Shown here piece by piece: positions 49,901 to 52,838 of a stretch of DNA of 52,838 bases; the first letter of the stretch is position 1; each line of letters starts with the position of its first letter. The notes under the pieces were generated by a model. It ran no database searches. It worked only from the letters and a program-made list of their open reading frames with translations, and was not told where the DNA came from. A program made the translations under genes and the position numbers. Source of the DNA: Desulfovermiculus halophilus DSM 18834 (GTDB lineage Bacteria; Desulfobacterota; Desulfovibrionia; Desulfovibrionales; Desulfothermaceae); NCBI RefSeq assembly GCF_000620765.1, contig NZ_JIAK01000021.1, positions 1 through 52,838 on the forward strand, in the 5' to 3' direction.

Positions 49901-50800
49901 TTAGAGGTCGATGTTCAGTTCCTGGCCGGTCAACAGTCTGTAGGCCTGCAGGTATTTGTCCCTGGTCTGGGCAATGACCTCCCGGGGCAGGGCCGGAGCC
50001 GGGGATGTCTTGTCCCAGTTTTCGGTCAGCCAGTCCCGAAGATACTGTTTGTCAAAGCTGGGCTGGCTGATGCCAGGCTGATACTGGTCTTGGGGCCAAA
50101 ACCGGGACGAGTCAGGAGTCAGGACCTCGTCGATGAGCACCAGTGAACCGTCAATCAGCCCGAACTCGAACTTGGTATCGGCAATGATCAGTCCCCGCTC
50201 TTCAGCGTGTTGAACACCGTGTTCGTAAATCCGTATAGAAAGGTCCTGCACTCTGTCCACAAGCTCGGGATCCATTCTGGCCCTGGCCTGTTCCAGACTG
50301 ATGTTTTCGTCGTGTTCACCGATATCAGCCTTGGTGGACGGGGTAAACAGGGAGCGGGGCAAGCGGGATGATTCCTGCAGACCTGCGGGAAGGTCGATGC
50401 CGCACACCTGCCCGGTCCTTTGATAGTCCTTCCAGCCGGAACCGCTCAAGAACCCGCGGACAATACACTCTATGGGCAGAGGATCGGCCCTTTTGGCCAG
50501 GACGGAACGGCCCTCCAGCTGCTCCCGGTATCGCTGCAGGTCCTTGGGGTAGTCGGAAACTGCTGCGGCTTTAATGTGGTTGGGAACCAGGGAGGCAAAC
50601 TTCTGCATCCAGAAGCAGGTCAGCTGGTTCAGGACCACACCCTTGTAGGGGATGGGGTCGGGCATAATGACGTCAAAGGCCGACATGCGGTCCGTGGTGA
50701 CGATGAGCAGGGTCTCCTGATCAACGGCATAGATGTCCCGGACCTTCCCTTTGGAAACCAGAGGATACTCCTGGATGGATGTTTCAGCGACTACTGGCAT
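49901..50800 (-). CDS. purC: phosphoribosylaminoimidazole-succinocarboxamide synthase
   Basis: A 299-residue ATP-dependent ligase joining aspartate to CAIR in purine synthesis. Signatures: VSKGKVRDIYAVDQETLLIV, TDRMSAFDVIMPDPIPYKG, PIECIVRGFLSGSGWKDYQR, KADIGEHDENIS, IIADTKFEFGLIDG and LIDEVLTPDSSRFW. Length matches the longer SAICAR synthetase type. AAAGGAGC precedes the ATG. It follows hisD by 15 bp; the pairing links histidine and purine synthesis, which share the AICAR intermediate. Confidence 0.96.
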   Translation of the reverse strand: MPVVAETSIQEYPLVSKGKVRDIYAVDQETLLIVTTDRMSAFDVIMPDPIPYKGVVLNQLTCFWMQKFASLVPNHIKAAAVSDYPKDLQRYREQLEGRSVLAKRADPLPIECIVRGFLSGSGWKDYQRTGQVCGIDLPAGLQESSRLPRSLFTPSTKADIGEHDENISLEQARARMDPELVDRVQDLSIRIYEHGVQHAEERGLIIADTKFEFGLIDGSLVLIDEVLTPDSSRFWPQDQYQPGISQPSFDKQYLRDWLTENWDKTSPAPALPREVIAQTRDKYLQAYRLLTGQELNIDL

Positions 50801-50815
50801 TTCGAAGCTGCTCCT

Positions 50816-52123
50816 TTACTGATTGTGGCGTATTTCTGCACTGCGGGCGTGGGCTTCCAGGCCCTCCAGCCGGGCCAAGCGGGCAACCTTATCCGCATTG
50901 CGCCGGGAATACTCCCCGGTGGCGGCAATAAGGCTGCTTTTTTTCATGAAGTTTTGAACCGATAACGCAGAGGCGAACCTGGCGGAGCCCATAGTGGGCA
51001 GGACATGGTTCGGGCCGGCGAAATAGTCTCCAAGTGGCTCCGGGGTGTAGTGACCCAGAAAAATAGCCCCGGCATTCCTGATATGGCTCAGGCAGGACCA
51101 GGGATCATCCAGACAGAGCTCAAGGTGTTCTGGGGCCAGGGCATTGATCAGCTGAATCCCTGTACGCAGGTCCGGAACCTGGATCAAACCTCCCCATTGA
51201 GAGAGTGCGGACGCGGCGACGTCCTGCCGGGGCAGCTGGTGCAGCTGTTTCTTCAAGGCCTCCCGGGTCTTTTCCAATACTGCGGAGTCAGGGCTGATGA
51301 GCATTGCGGAGGCCTGGGCATCGTGTTCAGCCTGGGACAGGAGATCAGCTGCCAGCCATTCCGAGCGGGCCGTGCCGTCGGCCAGAACGGCGATCTCGCT
51401 GGGGCCGGCGATGAGATCGATCCCCACCCGGCCGGCCAGCATCCGCTTGGCTGTGGTCACAAAAATGTTTCCTGGTCCGGTGACAATCTCAACCCGGGGG
51501 ATGGATTCCGTGCCGTAGCCCAGGGCGGCTACGGCCCAGGCGCTGCCCACTGCATAGACTTCAGTCAGCCCCAAGACAGCGGCAGCAGCCAGGGTATAAG
51601 GATTTATAGTCCCGTCCTTGCGGGGAGGGGTGACTATGGCGATGCCTTCAACCTCGGCCTCCTGGGCCGGGATAGCGTTCATGAGCAGGCTGGAGATCAA
51701 AGGAGTATCTCCGGATCTGCCTCCGGGTATGTACAGGCCTGCCCGGGAAACAGGGCGGACGAGCTGTCCGGTAATCAGTCCTGGAGTGGAGTCGTCCAGC
51801 CAGGAATGCTCTTTCTGTTGCCGGTGGAAGCGCCGGATATTTGCTGCTGATTCTTCTATAAGGGCCAGATCCTGGGCCGGGACTGCATCCAGGGCTTCCT
51901 CCAGGGCGCGCAGGGGAACCTTGATCTGCGAAGGCTTGAAATCCGGACTGTCAAACTGCTGAGTATAAGATGCAAGCGCCTGATCACCAGAGGAGGAAAC
52001 CTCATCCAGTATACAGCGGACCGATTGCTGAACTGACTCTTGGGGAGTGTTCCGCTCTTCCAGGTGGGCGGCGAAGCTGACCCAGTCCTGATCCGAAACG
52101 AATGTGTATCTGGGGCAGGGCAT
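50816..52123 (-). CDS. hisD: histidinol dehydrogenase
   Basis: A 435-residue zinc enzyme catalysing the last two oxidations of histidine synthesis. Signatures: VRPVSRAGLYIPGGRSGDTP, VTGPGNIFVTTAKRML, GIDLIAGPSEIAVLADG, LLSQAEHDAQASAMLIS with catalytic Glu-His, and FLGHYTPEPLGDYFAGPNHV LPTMG with the Zn-binding His. ATG 52123 is chosen as start of the conserved region; ATG 52153 in frame is possible. It is the first gene of the hisD-purC-peptide operon and is divergent from the rRNA operon. Confidence 0.95.
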   Translation of the reverse strand: MPCPRYTFVSDQDWVSFAAHLEERNTPQESVQQSVRCILDEVSSSGDQALASYTQQFDSPDFKPSQIKVPLRALEEALDAVPAQDLALIEESAANIRRFHRQQKEHSWLDDSTPGLITGQLVRPVSRAGLYIPGGRSGDTPLISSLLMNAIPAQEAEVEGIAIVTPPRKDGTINPYTLAAAAVLGLTEVYAVGSAWAVAALGYGTESIPRVEIVTGPGNIFVTTAKRMLAGRVGIDLIAGPSEIAVLADGTARSEWLAADLLSQAEHDAQASAMLISPDSAVLEKTREALKKQLHQLPRQDVAASALSQWGGLIQVPDLRTGIQLINALAPEHLELCLDDPWSCLSHIRNAGAIFLGHYTPEPLGDYFAGPNHVLPTMGSARFASALSVQNFMKKSSLIAATGEYSRRNADKVARLARLEGLEAHARSAEIRHNQ

Positions 52124-52338
52124 ACGAAGCTTCTCTCTTCTCTGCAGGTTCATGGAACAACCGATTACCGGACTGCAAAATGTAAGATTGAACCGCCCAA
52201 ATGTCCATACTGATCTTTGCTGCCAACCGGCATGCAGTGCAGACATGCTGCCGTATCAGGCATGCCGTATCTGAGCTTTTAAAATAGTCAATATTATCGG
52301 AATGATAAGAATTTAAAAAAGAAAATTTGAAATTCTTA
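52124..52338. other. divergent spacer between hisD and rrn
   Basis: Upstream of the rRNA promoters the sequence is AT-rich (TTTAAAATAGTCAATATTATC, AATTTAAAAAAGAAAATTTG), consistent with an UP element for rrn P1. The hisD promoter presumably lies here but was not resolved. Confidence 0.45.
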
Positions 52339-52367
52339 TTGACACCAGAGACCTGTTTGGATACAAA
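52339..52367 (+). promoter_or_regulatory. rrn promoter P1
   Basis: -35 TTGACA, 17-bp spacer, -10 TACAAA, preceded by an A/T-rich stretch. Expected start near 52374. Confidence 0.75.
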
Positions 52368-52503
52368 TCTCTTCTTGTCGCGACGGGGAACGCCTCAGTC
52401 GGGACAGCCGATCTTTTCCAGGTTTTTTGACGGAGCTGAGCGCGAGAGCGGTCAGTTTAAGTCGAGCGGTCAGTATTTTTTCAAGCCAAGGGTTGAAAGG
52501 ATA

Positions 52504-52532
52504 TTGACAGGAAAAGAATGTTCAGATAGGCT
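52504..52532 (+). promoter_or_regulatory. rrn promoter P2
   Basis: -35 TTGACA, 17-bp spacer, -10 TAGGCT. It lies 165 bp downstream of P1. Between the two promoters an 11-base GAGCGGTCAGT occurs twice. Confidence 0.6.
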
Positions 52533-52548
52533 TTATGTCTTCTGGACG

Positions 52549-52569
52549 CAAGGTCTTTGACAATTAAAT
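52549..52569 (+). promoter_or_regulatory. boxA-like antitermination site
   Basis: AAGGTCTTTGACAATTAAAT resembles the boxA region found in rRNA leaders (TCTTTGACA core), between P2 and the 16S start. Confidence 0.5.
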
Positions 52570-52637
52570 AGTGAGTTGGGTGATAGAGAATAGCCAGCAA
52601 TCCTGAAGGCTAACTAGCCGGAAGGAATTCGCGTTTT

Positions 52638-52838
<201 letters not shown>

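Overview
The window reads as a chromosome segment of an anaerobic, high-GC bacterium, most likely a sulfate-reducing member of the Desulfovibrio-type Desulfobacterota. That placement is inference. It rests on the 5' end of a 16S rRNA gene at the right edge, a Desulfovibrio-like single-cluster ferredoxin, a non-pyrrolysine MttB/corrinoid methyltransferase pair, a zinc-ribbon/winged-helix protein of the kind seen in that group, and an isolated glycine-cleavage H protein. No tRNA, CRISPR array, prophage or transposase gene was found.

Layout. 0-7 kb: a NUDIX remnant, a conserved hypothetical, an AEC transporter, then a leftward operon of metallophosphoesterase, Hanks-type kinase with a DUF1566-like tail, and glycerate 2-kinase. 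7-14 kb: metF, a secreted HAD phosphatase, two small metallohydrolases, and an outer-membrane protein under a complete leftward cobalamin riboswitch (promoter, aptamer, terminator). 13-17 kb: nitroreductase, Bax-like lipoprotein, glycine-betaine-type binding protein, small exported protein. 17-26 kb: arfB and a Crp/Fnr regulator divergent from an outer-membrane channel and a decayed SLC13 transporter fused by deletion to the 3' half of an arylsulfotransferase gene, followed by a lipoate cluster (gcvH-like, glutaredoxin/radical-SAM-like, lipA, lpdA). 26-33 kb: a coiled-coil lipoprotein and an AddAB-like helicase-nuclease pair. 33-41 kb: mntP and a leftward marR / corrinoid protein / MttB-family methyltransferase / CehA-McbA hydrolase / phosphoethanolamine-methyltransferase-like cluster, with a second, related MarR at the far end. 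41-52 kb: flavoprotein, DMT transporter, ferredoxin, glyA, nrnA-like, corA with crp/fnr, and a hisD-purC operon ending in a 29-residue membrane peptide. The right edge has tandem rrn promoters and the 16S start.

The most striking feature is a non-coding palindromic element present in at least 18 full, short or partial copies, almost all between genes. Its ends read GGTTCTTCGACG and, inverted, GGCTCTTCGACA. Seven copies are flanked by perfect 8-bp direct repeats and an eighth by a 7/8 match. This marks a MITE-like family moved in trans, with ends resembling ISL3-type insertion sequences. Long copies (269-283 bp) carry nested inverted repeats; short copies (about 75-80 bp) keep only the outer arms. 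Two diverged members keep the outer arms but carry different, self-complementary core palindromes.

Functionally, the window combines one-carbon and methyl metabolism (metF, glyA, H-protein and lipoate genes, corrinoid methyltransferase genes, a betaine-type binding protein, a B12 riboswitch) with housekeeping genes. The corrinoid cluster with its unusual CehA and methyltransferase partners is the best candidate for an undescribed catabolic system.
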